27,803 nt of DNA from Actinomycetota bacterium. Its GTDB lineage: Bacteria; Actinomycetota; Actinomycetes; Streptosporangiales; Streptosporangiaceae. The translations under genes and the position numbers were made by a program. The stretch spans positions 309 to 28,111 of the forward strand of contig PMST01000271.1 of assembly GCA_003168295.1 (NCBI GenBank). The letters run 5' to 3'. Positions within the stretch are counted from its first letter, which is position 1. Each line of letters begins with the position of its first letter. The notes beneath the pieces are model-generated. The model was not told the origin of the DNA, did not search any database, and worked only from the letters and a program-made list of their open reading frames with translations. Below are positions 1 through 8,138 of the stretch, in pieces.

Positions 1-572
1 TAGGCGTCGTTGGAGTGGATCACGGCGACCTTGGTGAGATGCCGCTGGGTGTAGACCAGCGAGGCGAGCTGGCCGAGCTCCATGTTGTTGGTCGGTATGA
101 AGGTGAAGTACCGCGGGTTCGTCAGGAAGATATCGTCCTGGGCGGCGACATTGACCAGCAGCATGTTGTGCTGGGCGGCGGCCGGGAGCTCCGCCTCCAC
201 GACGGACGAGCCGCCGGTCAAGACGAGCGATACGTTACTGCTGGCGAGATCTTGCATGTCGGTCGCGGCAGTCGCGGGAATCAGCTGGTCGTCCTCGTAC
301 TTGAGGACCAGCTTGTGCCCGTTGATGCCGCCGGCGGCGTTGATCTCGGCGGCAGCGATGTTCATCCCGCCCGATGACACGACGCCGAATGACGCGGCGG
401 ACCCGCTCAGCGGGATCGTGACCCCGATGGTATAAGCGCCGGACGTGCTGCTCCCGCCGGTGGTGCCGGTGCTATTCGCGGCCGTGCTCGAGCTGGAGCT
501 TGAGCACGCGGCGAGCATGGCGACAGCCGTAAGGCCGGCGATCGTCAGCCCGAGTGTTCGTGGTCGGCCCAT
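1..572 (-). CDS. ABC transporter substrate-binding lipoprotein, branched-chain amino acid type (partial)
   Basis: The first 190 residues are present; the C-terminus runs off the left edge. The start is ATG at 572-570 with GAGGG four bases upstream. A short signal peptide ends in a lipobox, LAAC, with the lipidated cysteine at residue 23, followed by a Ser/Thr/Gly-rich linker typical of actinobacterial lipoproteins. The mature part begins YTIGVTIPLSG and has GGINGHKL, the usual opening of the periplasmic-binding fold of LivJ/amide-type receptors. It should sit on the outer face of the membrane and deliver a small organic solute to an ABC permease, presumably encoded further left. The promoter upstream carries the same operator as the catabolic genes, so it is probably the uptake receptor for the pathway substrate. 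Family is clear; ligand unknown. Confidence 0.9.
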   Translation of the reverse strand, partial: MGRPRTLGLTIAGLTAVAMLAACSSSSSSTAANSTGTTGGSSTSGAYTIGVTIPLSGSAASFGVVSSGGMNIAAAEINAAGGINGHKLVLKYEDDQLIPATAATDMQDLASSNVSLVLTGGSSVVEAELPAAAQHNMLLVNVAAQDDIFLTNPRYFTFIPTNNMELGQLASLVYTQRHLTKVAVIHSNDA

Positions 573-693
573 TACACCCTCACTTCTGTGTGTTGGCCGC
601 ACGGCAGGTTGCGGCCGCCTGGGGTGCAAGCCGTGCGAGATTGGTTACAGGTTCGGCACCCGACTACGGCTACAGCGAGTCAAGCTCATGAGC

Positions 694-703
694 TTGTATA
701 CAA
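694..703. promoter_or_regulatory. Operator site 1, TTGTATACAA
   Basis: Perfect 10-bp palindrome, identical to the site at 1057-1066 and matching the short palindromes (TNGTNNNACNA-like) bound by GntR/FCD regulators. It lies in the 521-bp space between the divergent binding-protein and CoA-transferase genes. I see no gene in that space. Confidence 0.65.
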
Positions 704-724
704 CGTGGCAATAAAGGGTGTCAA
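695..724 (-). promoter_or_regulatory. Promoter of the solute-binding protein gene with embedded operator
   Basis: On the minus strand a consensus -35 TTGACA (724-719) is followed after 18 bp by TATACA (700-695). The -10 lies inside the perfect palindrome TTGTATACAA at 694-703. A repressor bound there would block RNA polymerase directly. The untranslated leader would be about 115 nt. Confidence 0.6.
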
Positions 725-1056
725 TAGCCGCGACCGGGCACCCGGCAATCTTGACCGTAGAGAGACCCGATCGAGATCCGGCCCGGCCACCGGGGACGAC
801 ACCGGCCAGAAACCGGCCCGGGTTCGTTCCCGCGCGAGGTGAACCGGGGGCGACGGCTTGCCTCGTTCACCCGAAATGCCACTTAGAACCGCGCATGGAG
901 ACAGCCACGGCCGATAGCGGGCGACGCCGGGAACCAGCCGGCGAGCGGGTCCGCGTGCGCCCCGGGGACATCTGGCGGTTACCTCGGGCGGACCGGCCTA
1001 CCCGGACGAGTGAAACATTGCGAGCACTTGACCAGCCCGAGGCAGGGCGCTACCGT

Positions 1057-1066
1057 TTGTATACAA
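1057..1066. promoter_or_regulatory. Operator site 2, TTGTATACAA
   Basis: Second perfect copy, 27 bp upstream of the chosen CoA-transferase start. TTGACC at 1028-1033, 17 bp, then TACCGT at 1051-1056 is a plausible promoter, which would put the operator at the transcription start. Confidence 0.65.
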
Positions 1067-1093
1067 CAGCTGGTTGAGACCAGGGGTGCATCA

Positions 1094-2341
1094 GTGACGT
1101 CAGACCAGGAGGACATGGCCGCGATGACAGCCGCTGAGCCAGCACCGGACGAGGCGCTTCCGCTGCGGGACGTCCGGGTGATCGAGATGGGCCATCTTAT
1201 TGCCGGGCCTTTCTGCGGTTCACTGCTGGCCGATCTGGGGGCCGAGGTGATCAAGATCGAGAACCCCGACGGGGGCGATCCGATGCGCCGGTGGGGAACC
1301 TCGGACAGCGAGCCTGACTCGCTGTGGTGGCCGATCATCGGCCGGAACAAGAAATCGGTGACCGCTGACCTGCACCTGGAGTCCGGCCGGAGCACCGCCC
1401 GCAGGCTCATCGCGGCCGCGGACGTGGTGATCGAGAACTTCCGGCCCGGCACCCTGGAGCGCTGGGGCATGTCCTATGAGGAGCTGGCCCGGGACAACCC
1501 GGGGGTGATCCTGGCCCGGGTCTCGGGCTTCGGCCAGACCGGCCCGTACGCCCGCCGGGCGGGCTACGGGGCCATCGGCGAGGCGGTCGGCGGGATCCGC
1601 TACGTCACCGGTGATCCCGGCTCGCCGCCGAGCCGGAGCGGGATCAGCCTGGGCGACTCGGTGGCGGGCATGTACGCCTGCATCGGGGTCCTGACCGCGC
1701 TGCACGAGCGGGAGCGGACCGGCCGGGGCCAGGTCATCGACGTGGCGCTGTATGAGTCGGTGCTGTCGCTGATGGAATCGACGCTGGCCGAGTACGCGGT
1801 CCGCGGCCGTATCCGGGAGCGCACCGGGGCGGTGCTGCCCGGCGTGGCGCCGTCCAACCTGTACCCCACCGCCGACGGCCAGTGGATCCTCATCGCCGCC
1901 AACCAGGACAGCGTGTTCGCGCGGCTGGCCGAGGTCATCGGCCTCGGCATCGGCAAGGACCGGTTCGCCACCCACGCGTCCCGGGCCACCCACCAGGCCG
2001 AGCTGGACGCGGTCATCTCGGACTGGACCGCCGGACGCGGCGCGCAGGACATCATGACCCTGCTCGAGGAACACTCCGTGCCCGCGACCACCATGTACCG
2101 GGCACCGGAGATGCTGCACGACCCGCACTTCGCGGCCCGCGACTCGATCATCACCCGCCCGCACCCCACCCTCGGCCCGCTGCCCATGCACAACGTCTCG
2201 CCCCGCCTGTCCCGCACACCCGGCCGGGTGCGCTGGCTCGGGCCCCAGCTCGGCCAGCACAACCAGGAACTGCTCGGCGAGACCGGGGCCGAGCAGGCCG
2301 CCGAACCCGAGCCTGCCGCCGCCGAATCCGAATCGGCGTGA
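1094..2341 (+). CDS. CaiB/BaiF (class III) CoA-transferase
   Basis: Predicted to move CoA between an acyl-CoA donor and a carboxylic acid, activating a pathway acid without ATP. The family pattern is clear: an N-terminal LRDVRVIEMGHLIAGPFCG, then ADLGAEVIKIENP, and ISLGDSVAGMYA, whose aspartate (about residue 188) aligns with the catalytic Asp of formyl-CoA transferase. Length of 415 aa is normal. An upstream start at 1010 would put the operator at 1057-1066 inside the gene, so I prefer GTG 1094 (AGGGG seven bases upstream). ATG 1115 or 1124 after AGGAGG at 1107-1112 are alternatives. First gene of a four-gene operon; the stop is four bases before the lyase start. The Ala/Glu-rich tail is probably unstructured. 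Confidence 0.93.
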   Translation: MTSDQEDMAAMTAAEPAPDEALPLRDVRVIEMGHLIAGPFCGSLLADLGAEVIKIENPDGGDPMRRWGTSDSEPDSLWWPIIGRNKKSVTADLHLESGRSTARRLIAAADVVIENFRPGTLERWGMSYEELARDNPGVILARVSGFGQTGPYARRAGYGAIGEAVGGIRYVTGDPGSPPSRSGISLGDSVAGMYACIGVLTALHERERTGRGQVIDVALYESVLSLMESTLAEYAVRGRIRERTGAVLPGVAPSNLYPTADGQWILIAANQDSVFARLAEVIGLGIGKDRFATHASRATHQAELDAVISDWTAGRGAQDIMTLLEEHSVPATTMYRAPEMLHDPHFAARDSIITRPHPTLGPLPMHNVSPRLSRTPGRVRWLGPQLGQHNQELLGETGAEQAAEPEPAAAESESA

Positions 2342-2345
2342 ACCG

Positions 2346-3281
2346 GTGACCAGCCCAGCCGCGCAGGCCGACCCCGGCCGGCCCGGCGCTGACGCGCGCG
2401 CGCTGATCGAGATCGTCGAAGTCAGTCCCCGCGACGGACTGCAGAACGAGGCTCGGATCCTGCCCACCGCCAGCAAGATCGAGCTGCTCGAGCGCTGCGT
2501 CGCGGCGGGAGCCCGGCGGATAGAAGCGGTGTCCTTCGCCCGGCCGTCGCTGGTACCGCAGATGGCGGACGCCGAGGCCGTGATGGCGTCGGCGCCGCGC
2601 CGGGCGGGCGTCTCCTACATCGGCCTGGTCCTGAACGAGCGCGGCCTGGACCGTGCGCTGGCCGCCGGAGTCGACGAGATCAACGTGGTGGTACCGGTGA
2701 CCGACGCCTTCTGCGAACGCAACCAGGGCACGTCGGTATCGGACCTGGTCCGGCAGTGGTCCGCCATCGCTCCCGCGGCCCGCTCGGCCGGGTTGCGGGT
2801 CTCGGTCACGATCTCGGTCGCCTTCGGCTGCCCGTTTTCCGGTGACGTCGAGACCGAGGCGGTGGCGGCGCTGGCCGGACAGCTGGCCGAGTCGCCGCTG
2901 GACGAGCTGGCGCTGGCCGACACCATCGGCGTGGGCACTCCCGCGGCGGTCACGGCCGCGGCCGAGGCGGTAGCCAGCATCGCGCCCGGGGTCCCGCTGC
3001 GCGGGCACTTCCACGACACCTACGGGCGCGGCGTCGCCAACGCCCTGGCGGCCGTGCGGTCAGGTATCACGGTGCTGGACGCGAGCGCCGGCGGCGTCGG
3101 CGGCTGCCCGTTCGCGCCCGGGGCCGCCGGGAACACCGCGACCGAGGATCTCGCTGCCGCGCTGCGCGACTCCGGCGCCGCCACCACGATCGACATCGAC
3201 CTGGTGACCGCGACCGGCGGATGGCTGCGCGAGCTGCTGGGCAAGCCCGCCGGGCGGGACCGAAAGGCAGGAGACCGCTGA
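2346..3281 (+). CDS. HMG-CoA lyase-family acyl-CoA lyase
   Basis: A 311-aa TIM-barrel lyase of the hydroxymethylglutaryl-CoA lyase type. Visible signatures are EVSPRDGLQNE (residues 25-35, substrate and metal site), SVAFGCPFSGDV, the GHFHDTYGRG metal-binding histidines, and the GGCPFAPGAAGN loop with the active-site cysteine. Family members split 3-hydroxy-3-methylglutaryl-CoA or related 3-hydroxy-3-methyl acyl-CoAs into a ketoacid and an acyl-CoA. Coming directly after a CoA-transferase, it plausibly cleaves the CoA ester that enzyme makes, as in itaconate or methylglutaconate-type routes; the true substrate is unknown. The start is GTG. The stop overlaps the next ATG by one base, so translational coupling is likely. 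Confidence 0.92.
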   Translation: MTSPAAQADPGRPGADARALIEIVEVSPRDGLQNEARILPTASKIELLERCVAAGARRIEAVSFARPSLVPQMADAEAVMASAPRRAGVSYIGLVLNERGLDRALAAGVDEINVVVPVTDAFCERNQGTSVSDLVRQWSAIAPAARSAGLRVSVTISVAFGCPFSGDVETEAVAALAGQLAESPLDELALADTIGVGTPAAVTAAAEAVASIAPGVPLRGHFHDTYGRGVANALAAVRSGITVLDASAGGVGGCPFAPGAAGNTATEDLAAALRDSGAATTIDIDLVTATGGWLRELLGKPAGRDRKAGDR

Positions 3282-4090
3282 TGGACCGAATCTGGTGGCA
3301 GTCGCTCAGCTCGGCCGCGTGGGCCGGGCCATACCAGGACTACATGACCAAGCACGCCGAGGCGGTGCTCGAGGGCGCGGCGGAATTCCACCTCGGCGGC
3401 CTGCCGGCCGACACGTTCGGCGAGTTCTCGCCGATGAGCCTGCTCGGCTACCCGCTCGCCTCGCATGTCCTCATGGAGCAGATGCCCGGGTACGCGCTGC
3501 AGGCCGAGGACCAGGGCTTCTCGGCGTTCGTGCTCGGCTCGTACAGCGAGCCTCACCTGCGGGCGGTTCGCTCCGCCGTCGACATCCCCGTGGTCTCGGT
3601 GGCCGAGACCACGCTGTTCGCGGCCTGCAGCAACGCCGAGCGGATCGGCATCGTCGCTATCACCCCGCAGCTGCGGCGGATCATCGCGGACATCGTCGCC
3701 CGGCACGGCCTGGCCAGCCGGGTGGCGCACATCGCCGTGCTCGAGCCCGTCGTGCTCGAGCACGAGCTGGCCGACGACGCGTTCGCCGACCCCTCCGACA
3801 TCGCCGAGCGGTTCGAGCGCGCCGCGGCCGGATGCGCCGCGGCACAGGCGGACACCGTGATCCCCGGGGAAGGGATCCTCAGCGAGGTGGTGCACCGGGC
3901 CGGACTGCACGTCGCGGCGGGCATTCCGGTCGTTGACTGCCTCGGCGTGACCCTGCTGCACACCCTGTTCCAGATCGCGGCGGCCCGGCGGGCCGGCCTG
4001 GTCCGGGGCCGGATGTGGTCCTACCCCAGGCTGCCCGCCGACAAGGCCGCGTTCATCCGGGGCCAGATGACGCTGCCCGGCCAGCCGTGA
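3281..4090 (+). CDS. Asp/Glu/hydantoin racemase-superfamily protein
   Basis: A 269-aa protein with the two-cysteine layout of the aspartate/glutamate racemase and maleate isomerase superfamily: Cys116 in FAACSNAERIG and Cys220 in VVDCLGVT, about 100 residues apart in two similar half-domains. Family members use the cysteine pair for racemisation, cis-trans isomerisation of maleate-like diacids, or decarboxylation of arylmalonates. The start ATG 3281 is preceded by AGGAG at spacing 7 and overlaps the lyase stop. Sitting between a CoA lyase and a barrel protein, isomerisation of a dicarboxylate fits better than amino-acid racemisation, but this is inference. An in-frame upstream extension into the lyase gene was rejected. 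Confidence 0.82.
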   Translation: MDRIWWQSLSSAAWAGPYQDYMTKHAEAVLEGAAEFHLGGLPADTFGEFSPMSLLGYPLASHVLMEQMPGYALQAEDQGFSAFVLGSYSEPHLRAVRSAVDIPVVSVAETTLFAACSNAERIGIVAITPQLRRIIADIVARHGLASRVAHIAVLEPVVLEHELADDAFADPSDIAERFERAAAGCAAAQADTVIPGEGILSEVVHRAGLHVAAGIPVVDCLGVTLLHTLFQIAAARRAGLVRGRMWSYPRLPADKAAFIRGQMTLPGQP

Positions 4091-4129
4091 GCCGCCGACC
4101 GTAAGCCGCTGCCCAGACAAGGAGCGCCC

Positions 4130-4891
4130 ATGTACAAGCGCGCATACGCGATTCAGGTCAAGCCGGGCGTCGGCGAGGACACGGTGGCCGAGCTCATCCG
4201 GGTCCTGCACGACGCTCCCCAGCACATCCCGGGCATGACGCGGTCGGTGGTGCGCCCGGCGCTGCCGCCGGCCAAGTACGACCTGATCTGGGACAACGCG
4301 TTCCGCAACGTCGACTTCTACATGAACTACCTGTCTCATCCCTACCACTGCAACGTCATTGACCACTTCATGTACCGGGAGTCGCCCGCGGCGGTCATCG
4401 GCGAGTCCTTGTGCCTGCGCTGGAGCGAACTGGACCGCGACCTTGAGCCGGGCGCGGCGGAGGACGAGATGACTGATCCCGCGGCCAGCCCGGACGAGCG
4501 GCTGCCCACCGTCGGCGATCACCACGGCCCGCTCTACCTGGTCGAGCACGTGGAGGTCCTCCCCGGCAAGGTCCAGGAGTACCTGCAAGCGATGCAGGAG
4601 GACTACCTCCCGATGCTGACCGGCTTCGGCATCCGGCAGGTGTCCTGCCTGCGTACCCCGTCGGCCTCCGGCGAGGACGAGATCATGCTGATGTGGGAGC
4701 TGGCGGACTGGCAGACCTTCGTGGATTTCCGGGCGTTCTTCCAGTTCGAGAACGAACCGGAGAGCACGAACTGGCTGGCCCGGATCAACCGGCTGCGTTC
4801 GGGCGGCAGGCGGCGGCTGATGGTGCCGGCGACGACGACGACGGCCCGCCCGGCGACGACGACGGCCCAGCCGGGGGCTGCGCCGGGCTGA
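4130..4891 (+). CDS. Tandem dimeric alpha/beta-barrel (Dabb/NIPSNAP-like) protein
   Basis: A 253-aa protein that reads as two ferredoxin-like alpha/beta halves. The first (about 1-105) resembles the Dabb stress-responsive domain, with HDAPQHIPGMTRSVVRPAL and a histidine-rich DFYMNYLSHPYH stretch. The second (about 128-225) begins PLYLVEHVEVLPGKVQEYL, like NIPSNAP or EthD-type barrels. A linker of about 20 residues joins them. Such domains are often small lyases, cyclases or monooxygenase-like enzymes that work as dimers; here one chain could supply both halves. The start has AAGGAG at spacing 6. The Thr/Ala/Pro tail is coded by a short GACGACGACG repeat and is probably disordered. Last gene of the CoA-transferase operon. 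Function not assigned. Confidence 0.75.
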   Translation: MYKRAYAIQVKPGVGEDTVAELIRVLHDAPQHIPGMTRSVVRPALPPAKYDLIWDNAFRNVDFYMNYLSHPYHCNVIDHFMYRESPAAVIGESLCLRWSELDRDLEPGAAEDEMTDPAASPDERLPTVGDHHGPLYLVEHVEVLPGKVQEYLQAMQEDYLPMLTGFGIRQVSCLRTPSASGEDEIMLMWELADWQTFVDFRAFFQFENEPESTNWLARINRLRSGGRRRLMVPATTTTARPATTTAQPGAAPG

Positions 4892-4897
4892 CCGGGG

Positions 4898-5581
4898 TCA
4901 GGACTCCTCCGGGTCAGGACCGTCGGGATAAGGACTGTCCGGGGCACTGCGGATCAGCGACTGGATGGTCGGGCGCGCGGCCAGGATGTGGGCCCGGATC
5001 ATCGCTGAGGCCCACTCGCCGTCCCGGGCCCGCAGGGCGGCCAGGATCTCGTCGTGGTGGAACTTGCTGGCCATGAGCCGGTCCGGGGTGTAGTGGCGGA
5101 AGGTCCGGTAGACCAGCGAGGCGTCGGTGATGCCCCGCACGAGCGACTCGATGTGGCTGTTACCGCCGGCTGCGGTGATGATCCGGTGGAACTCGGTGTT
5201 GAGCCGGGTCATCTCATCCGCGGTGTCGGCGCCGGGATCGAGTTCGTGCATCTCGCGGGCCAGCTCGGACAGCCGGTCCAGGTCATCGGGTTTGATCCTG
5301 GTCGCCGCCTGCCGGGCCGCGTACCCCTCGATCAGGGCGCGCGCCTCGTACAGGTCGTCGAGTTCCTGCTCGGTCCAGGCGGTCACGCTGGCGCCGCGGT
5401 TCGGCAGGAACTCCACCAGGCCCTCGGCGTCCAGGCGGCGCAGGGCCTCCCGGATGGGGGTGCGGGAGACCCCGGCGAGCTGGGCGAGTTCCTCCTCGCG
5501 CAGGCGCTCGCCGCGGCTGAAATCACCGGCCAGGATTCGCGTCCTGATGACGGCGTACGCCGTCTCAGATGCCTTGCCCAC
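4898..5581 (-). CDS. GntR-family transcriptional regulator, FCD subfamily
   Basis: A 227-aa regulator with an N-terminal winged helix-turn-helix (about residues 5-70; LREEELAQLAGVSRTPIREALRRL is the recognition region, then the EGLVEFLPNRGASV wing) and an all-helical FCD ligand domain. The FCD metal-site pattern is visible as LNTEFHRII, then FHHDEILAAL, then IRAHI; the first position is Asn where many members have Asp. I chose GTG 5581 because AGAGGAGG (5587-5594) stands five bases upstream. A GTG at 5611 would add ten residues but lacks a good ribosome site. Family members usually repress and are released by an organic acid. It lies 69 bp after the FAD enzyme, and is a candidate reader of the GTATAC operators. 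Confidence 0.93.
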   Translation of the reverse strand: MGKASETAYAVIRTRILAGDFSRGERLREEELAQLAGVSRTPIREALRRLDAEGLVEFLPNRGASVTAWTEQELDDLYEARALIEGYAARQAATRIKPDDLDRLSELAREMHELDPGADTADEMTRLNTEFHRIITAAGGNSHIESLVRGITDASLVYRTFRHYTPDRLMASKFHHDEILAALRARDGEWASAMIRAHILAARPTIQSLIRSAPDSPYPDGPDPEES

Positions 5582-5650
5582 CTCGTCCTCCTCTGCAGCA
5601 CTGCTGCGCACAGTCCCGGAGTCGTACCCGGCGGGATCAGACCGCTAACG

Positions 5651-7072
5651 CTAGCGCGTACTAGCGTGCCTGGCCGCGCCCTGACCCGCGATCCGCCCCA
5701 GGATGATCGCATTGGAAATCGCGTTGCCGCCACCGACGTAACGGGGGCCCAGGATCCCGCCCCCGGCCTCCCCGGCCGCATACAGCCCGCTGATCGGCGC
5801 TCCAGCCGGATCGAGCACCGAGGCATCCGGGCCGATCCGCATCCCGTAGTGGGTGACGACCAGTTCGCCGGGCACGATCCTGACCGCATAGTACGGAGGG
5901 GTCGCGATCGGCGGCAGATGCGGGTCGGCTCCCTTGGCCGCCAGCGTGAGATGCCGCTCGAACTCGGGATCCACGCCGGTCACCGGCAGCTGCGTGTTCC
6001 AGCGCTCGATCGTGGCCTGGAGGGTAGCGGCAGGCACGGGCATGGCCGCGGCCAGCTCGGCTAGTGTCGGCGCGGCGATGGTCCGGCCGCTGCGCGCCTC
6101 GGCCGCCACCGCGTCCGGCGTCCACGCGATGTATCCGGGGGCCAGCGCGGTCCTGGCCGTCTCGTCAAAGATCATCCACAGCGGGCGCAGCTGGTCGGCG
6201 GCGATGCCGGCCCCGATCGCGTAGGACGCGTCTTCGTCCATGACCCGGCGCCCGGCGGCGTCGACGGTGACCCGCGCGGGCGGCGGGAAGCCGGCCTGCC
6301 AGTGATGATGACGCTGGAAGTAGGCGGTCAGCAACAGCATGCCCCAGCCCTCGCCGACCATGTCCGCGCCGACCTGCCCGGCGAACCGGACGTGGTCCCC
6401 GCGGCTGCCGGCGCCGGAGACGGCGAACAGGTCCGGGCCGGCCTCGAGCACGTCGGGATAGAAGCGCTCGGCCAGGCCGCGGTTCTGCGCCATGCCGCCG
6501 GTCGCGACGATGACCGCGCCCGCGCTCACGTCCTCCTCATCCACCCGGACGCCGTGCACACCGCTCTCGTCGGCCAGCAATCCCTCGACCCTGGACGCGA
6601 ACACGACCTCGGCACCGCGGGCCCGTCGCGCGGCGTCTAGCACCGCGACCAGCCCCGAGCCTTCGCCTTCCGGCACGTGACCGCGCCAGACGGCCTCCAC
6701 CCCGGCCCGGGCCAGCCCGGGCATGTGGGCGTTGGCCGAGCGTCGGGCGGGCACGCTGAGGCCGAGCCCGAGCAGCCACTCGAACGTCGGTGCGGACTGC
6801 TCGCAGAACATGCGGATCAGCCCGGGCCGCAGGCGCCACTGGTTCAGGTCCATGTAGTGCTGAAAGTACTGACCGGGGTCGTCGTCGATGCCGAGGGACT
6901 TTTGCACCGAGGTGCCGGCCGCCGTGAACATCCCGGCCGACTGGGACATCGAGCCGCCGACCTCGCGCTCGCTCTCGAACACCAGCGTCCGCGCGCCGGC
7001 CTCGGCGGCGGCGATGGCCGCGGTCAGCCCGGCGCCGCCGGCGCCGACGATCACCACGTCGTAGTCAGTCAT
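5651..7072 (-). CDS. FAD-dependent oxidoreductase, fumarate reductase/3-ketosteroid dehydrogenase type
   Basis: A 473-aa flavoprotein. The N-terminus has the dinucleotide-binding fold VVIVGAGGAG (GxGxxG at residues 10-15), an acidic end to the second strand (FESE), and GGSMSQSAGMF. The C-terminus carries the FAD-binding close GLYAAGEAGGG and YVGGGNAISNAIILG. This is the FAD_binding_2 layout of fumarate reductase flavoprotein and ketosteroid delta-1-dehydrogenase. It most likely introduces or reduces a C=C bond next to a carbonyl, in the cytoplasm. There is no haem-binding or signal segment. The start has AGGTGG about five bases upstream and follows the SDR by 33 bp, so an alcohol-to-ketone-to-enone sequence by the pair is plausible. 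Confidence 0.92.
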   Translation of the reverse strand: MTDYDVVIVGAGGAGLTAAIAAAEAGARTLVFESEREVGGSMSQSAGMFTAAGTSVQKSLGIDDDPGQYFQHYMDLNQWRLRPGLIRMFCEQSAPTFEWLLGLGLSVPARRSANAHMPGLARAGVEAVWRGHVPEGEGSGLVAVLDAARRARGAEVVFASRVEGLLADESGVHGVRVDEEDVSAGAVIVATGGMAQNRGLAERFYPDVLEAGPDLFAVSGAGSRGDHVRFAGQVGADMVGEGWGMLLLTAYFQRHHHWQAGFPPPARVTVDAAGRRVMDEDASYAIGAGIAADQLRPLWMIFDETARTALAPGYIAWTPDAVAAEARSGRTIAAPTLAELAAAMPVPAATLQATIERWNTQLPVTGVDPEFERHLTLAAKGADPHLPPIATPPYYAVRIVPGELVVTHYGMRIGPDASVLDPAGAPISGLYAAGEAGGGILGPRYVGGGNAISNAIILGRIAGQGAARHASTR

Positions 7073-7105
7073 CCGCCACCTCGGTCCGTTCCTCGAGCGC
7101 GCGGC

Positions 7106-7888
7106 TCACGTCAGGTGCCAGCCGCCGTCGACGAAGATGGTCTGCCCCGTGACGTACGAGGCCAGCGGGGAGATCAGGTACAGGACCGTATCGGCGATAT
7201 CGCTGGCCTGGCCGAGGCGGCGCAGGGCCAGCGTGCCCATGGTCGCGAGCTTGGAGATCTGCCGCGGGTCGTCGTCCGGCCACTGGGTCAGGCGGCTGTC
7301 GATGTAGCCAGGGCTCACGGCGTTGACCCGGATCCCGTGCGGGCCCCATTCCTGCGCCATGTGCCGGGTGACGTTCCCCAATGCCGCCTTCGAGGTGGAG
7401 TAGCTGAGCCGTTCCGGTAGCACCTTCTCGGTGACCAGCGAGGTGATGTTGACGATCGCTCCGCCGGCCGCGCCTGCGGCCGTCATCCGGCGGAACGCCA
7501 GCTGGCCGCCGCGCAGCGCGCTGACGACGTTGTTCCTGAACAGCCCCTCGAACGTGGCCGGATCGGTGTCCTCGGCGGCCTGGTGGCTCACGCCGCCGGC
7601 GTTGTTCACCCACACCGTGACGGGCGCCAGCTCGTCCAGCGCGGTCTCCACCCCCGCCAGGTCGTCGGCACCGAGGTCGGCGGTCACCCCGGCCACCTCG
7701 CCGGTCCCCTCCGCGGCCCGCATGGCCTTCACCGCGCGGTCGAGCTCGTCGCCGTCCCGGTCGATGAGCAGCAGGCTCATGCCGATCGACCGGAGCGAGT
7801 CCGCGACCTGGAATCCGATGCCACGCGCGCCGCCGGTTACTACCGCGGTATGTCCCTCTAGGCTGGCGAACGGCTCTCGCAGCAGCAT
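7106..7888 (-). CDS. Short-chain dehydrogenase/reductase (SDR)
   Basis: A 260-aa classical SDR: TGGARGIG nucleotide loop (18-25), NNAG, the catalytic Ser in NITSLV, YSTSK catalytic pair, and a C-terminus YVTGQTIFVDGGWHL. Lack of an acidic residue right after the loop leaves NAD versus NADP open, although LLIDRD at the end of the second strand favours NAD(H). The start is ATG 7888 with GGGAG at spacing 5. A GTG at 7933 is rejected because it lies in the promoter -10. It is clearly paralogous to the SDR at 19992-20771 (shared PG.I.SRLT and SPLA.YVTG motifs). First gene of a unit with the FAD dehydrogenase and probably the GntR gene. Confidence 0.94.
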   Translation of the reverse strand: MLLREPFASLEGHTAVVTGGARGIGFQVADSLRSIGMSLLLIDRDGDELDRAVKAMRAAEGTGEVAGVTADLGADDLAGVETALDELAPVTVWVNNAGGVSHQAAEDTDPATFEGLFRNNVVSALRGGQLAFRRMTAAGAAGGAIVNITSLVTEKVLPERLSYSTSKAALGNVTRHMAQEWGPHGIRVNAVSPGYIDSRLTQWPDDDPRQISKLATMGTLALRRLGQASDIADTVLYLISPLASYVTGQTIFVDGGWHLT

Positions 7889-7924
7889 CTGCGCTCCCTG
7901 GATCGACGTCGGGTTGATGGCCTC

Positions 7925-7954
7925 GTTGTACACTTTCCGGCATTACTGTGTCAA
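7925..7954 (-). promoter_or_regulatory. Promoter of the SDR-FAD dehydrogenase unit with variant operator
   Basis: Minus-strand TTGACA (7954-7949), 18 bp, TACAAC (7930-7925). The -10 overlaps a diverged operator read as AAGTGTACAA on the minus strand (7935-7926). The leader would be about 30 nt to ATG 7888. Confidence 0.5.
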
Positions 7955-8059
7955 TCGTCGTCCTTTGGCCTTCATCCCGTTAACCAGCAATCCATCAGGT
8001 ATAACCGAGGGATTAGCCCGATCGCGGTGCGATCGGAGTCCCGAGTCCCGGACACCACA

Positions 8060-8069
8060 AAGTATACAA
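8060..8069. promoter_or_regulatory. Operator site 4, AAGTATACAA
   Basis: GTATAC core with one conserved arm, 172 bp upstream of the SDR start and inside the 250-bp space between the SDR and DUF3237 genes. It may act with the variant site at 7926-7935. I see no gene here. Confidence 0.45.
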
Positions 8070-8138
8070 TAGGGCGATGCGGGCACGTTCCGGGGCACGC
8101 GGCCTCACCCGGGCTCAACGGACCGCCGCGACGCGGGC

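Noticed and set aside
1010..1093. Upstream start for the CoA-transferase
   Set aside because: The extension would contain the perfect operator at 1057-1066 and has no family similarity.
3020..4588. Long open frame (522 codons) on the minus strand
   Set aside because: It is opposite the HMG-CoA-lyase, racemase-family and barrel genes, which have clear family motifs. The minus frame is Arg/Gly/Val/His rich with no recognisable motif, as expected opposite GC-rich genes.
4829..4888. GACGACGACG-type repeats at the end of the barrel gene
   Set aside because: A simple triplet repeat coding a Thr/Ala/Pro tail; nothing to suggest a mobile or regulatory element.
5649..5666. Short inverted repeat CGCTAG/CTAGCG at the end of the FAD dehydrogenase gene
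   Set aside because: It is only six base pairs, overlaps the stop codon and has no U-tract; too weak to call a terminator.
7889..7933. Upstream GTG start for the first SDR
   Set aside because: It falls within the predicted promoter -10 and operator; ATG 7888 has a good ribosome site.
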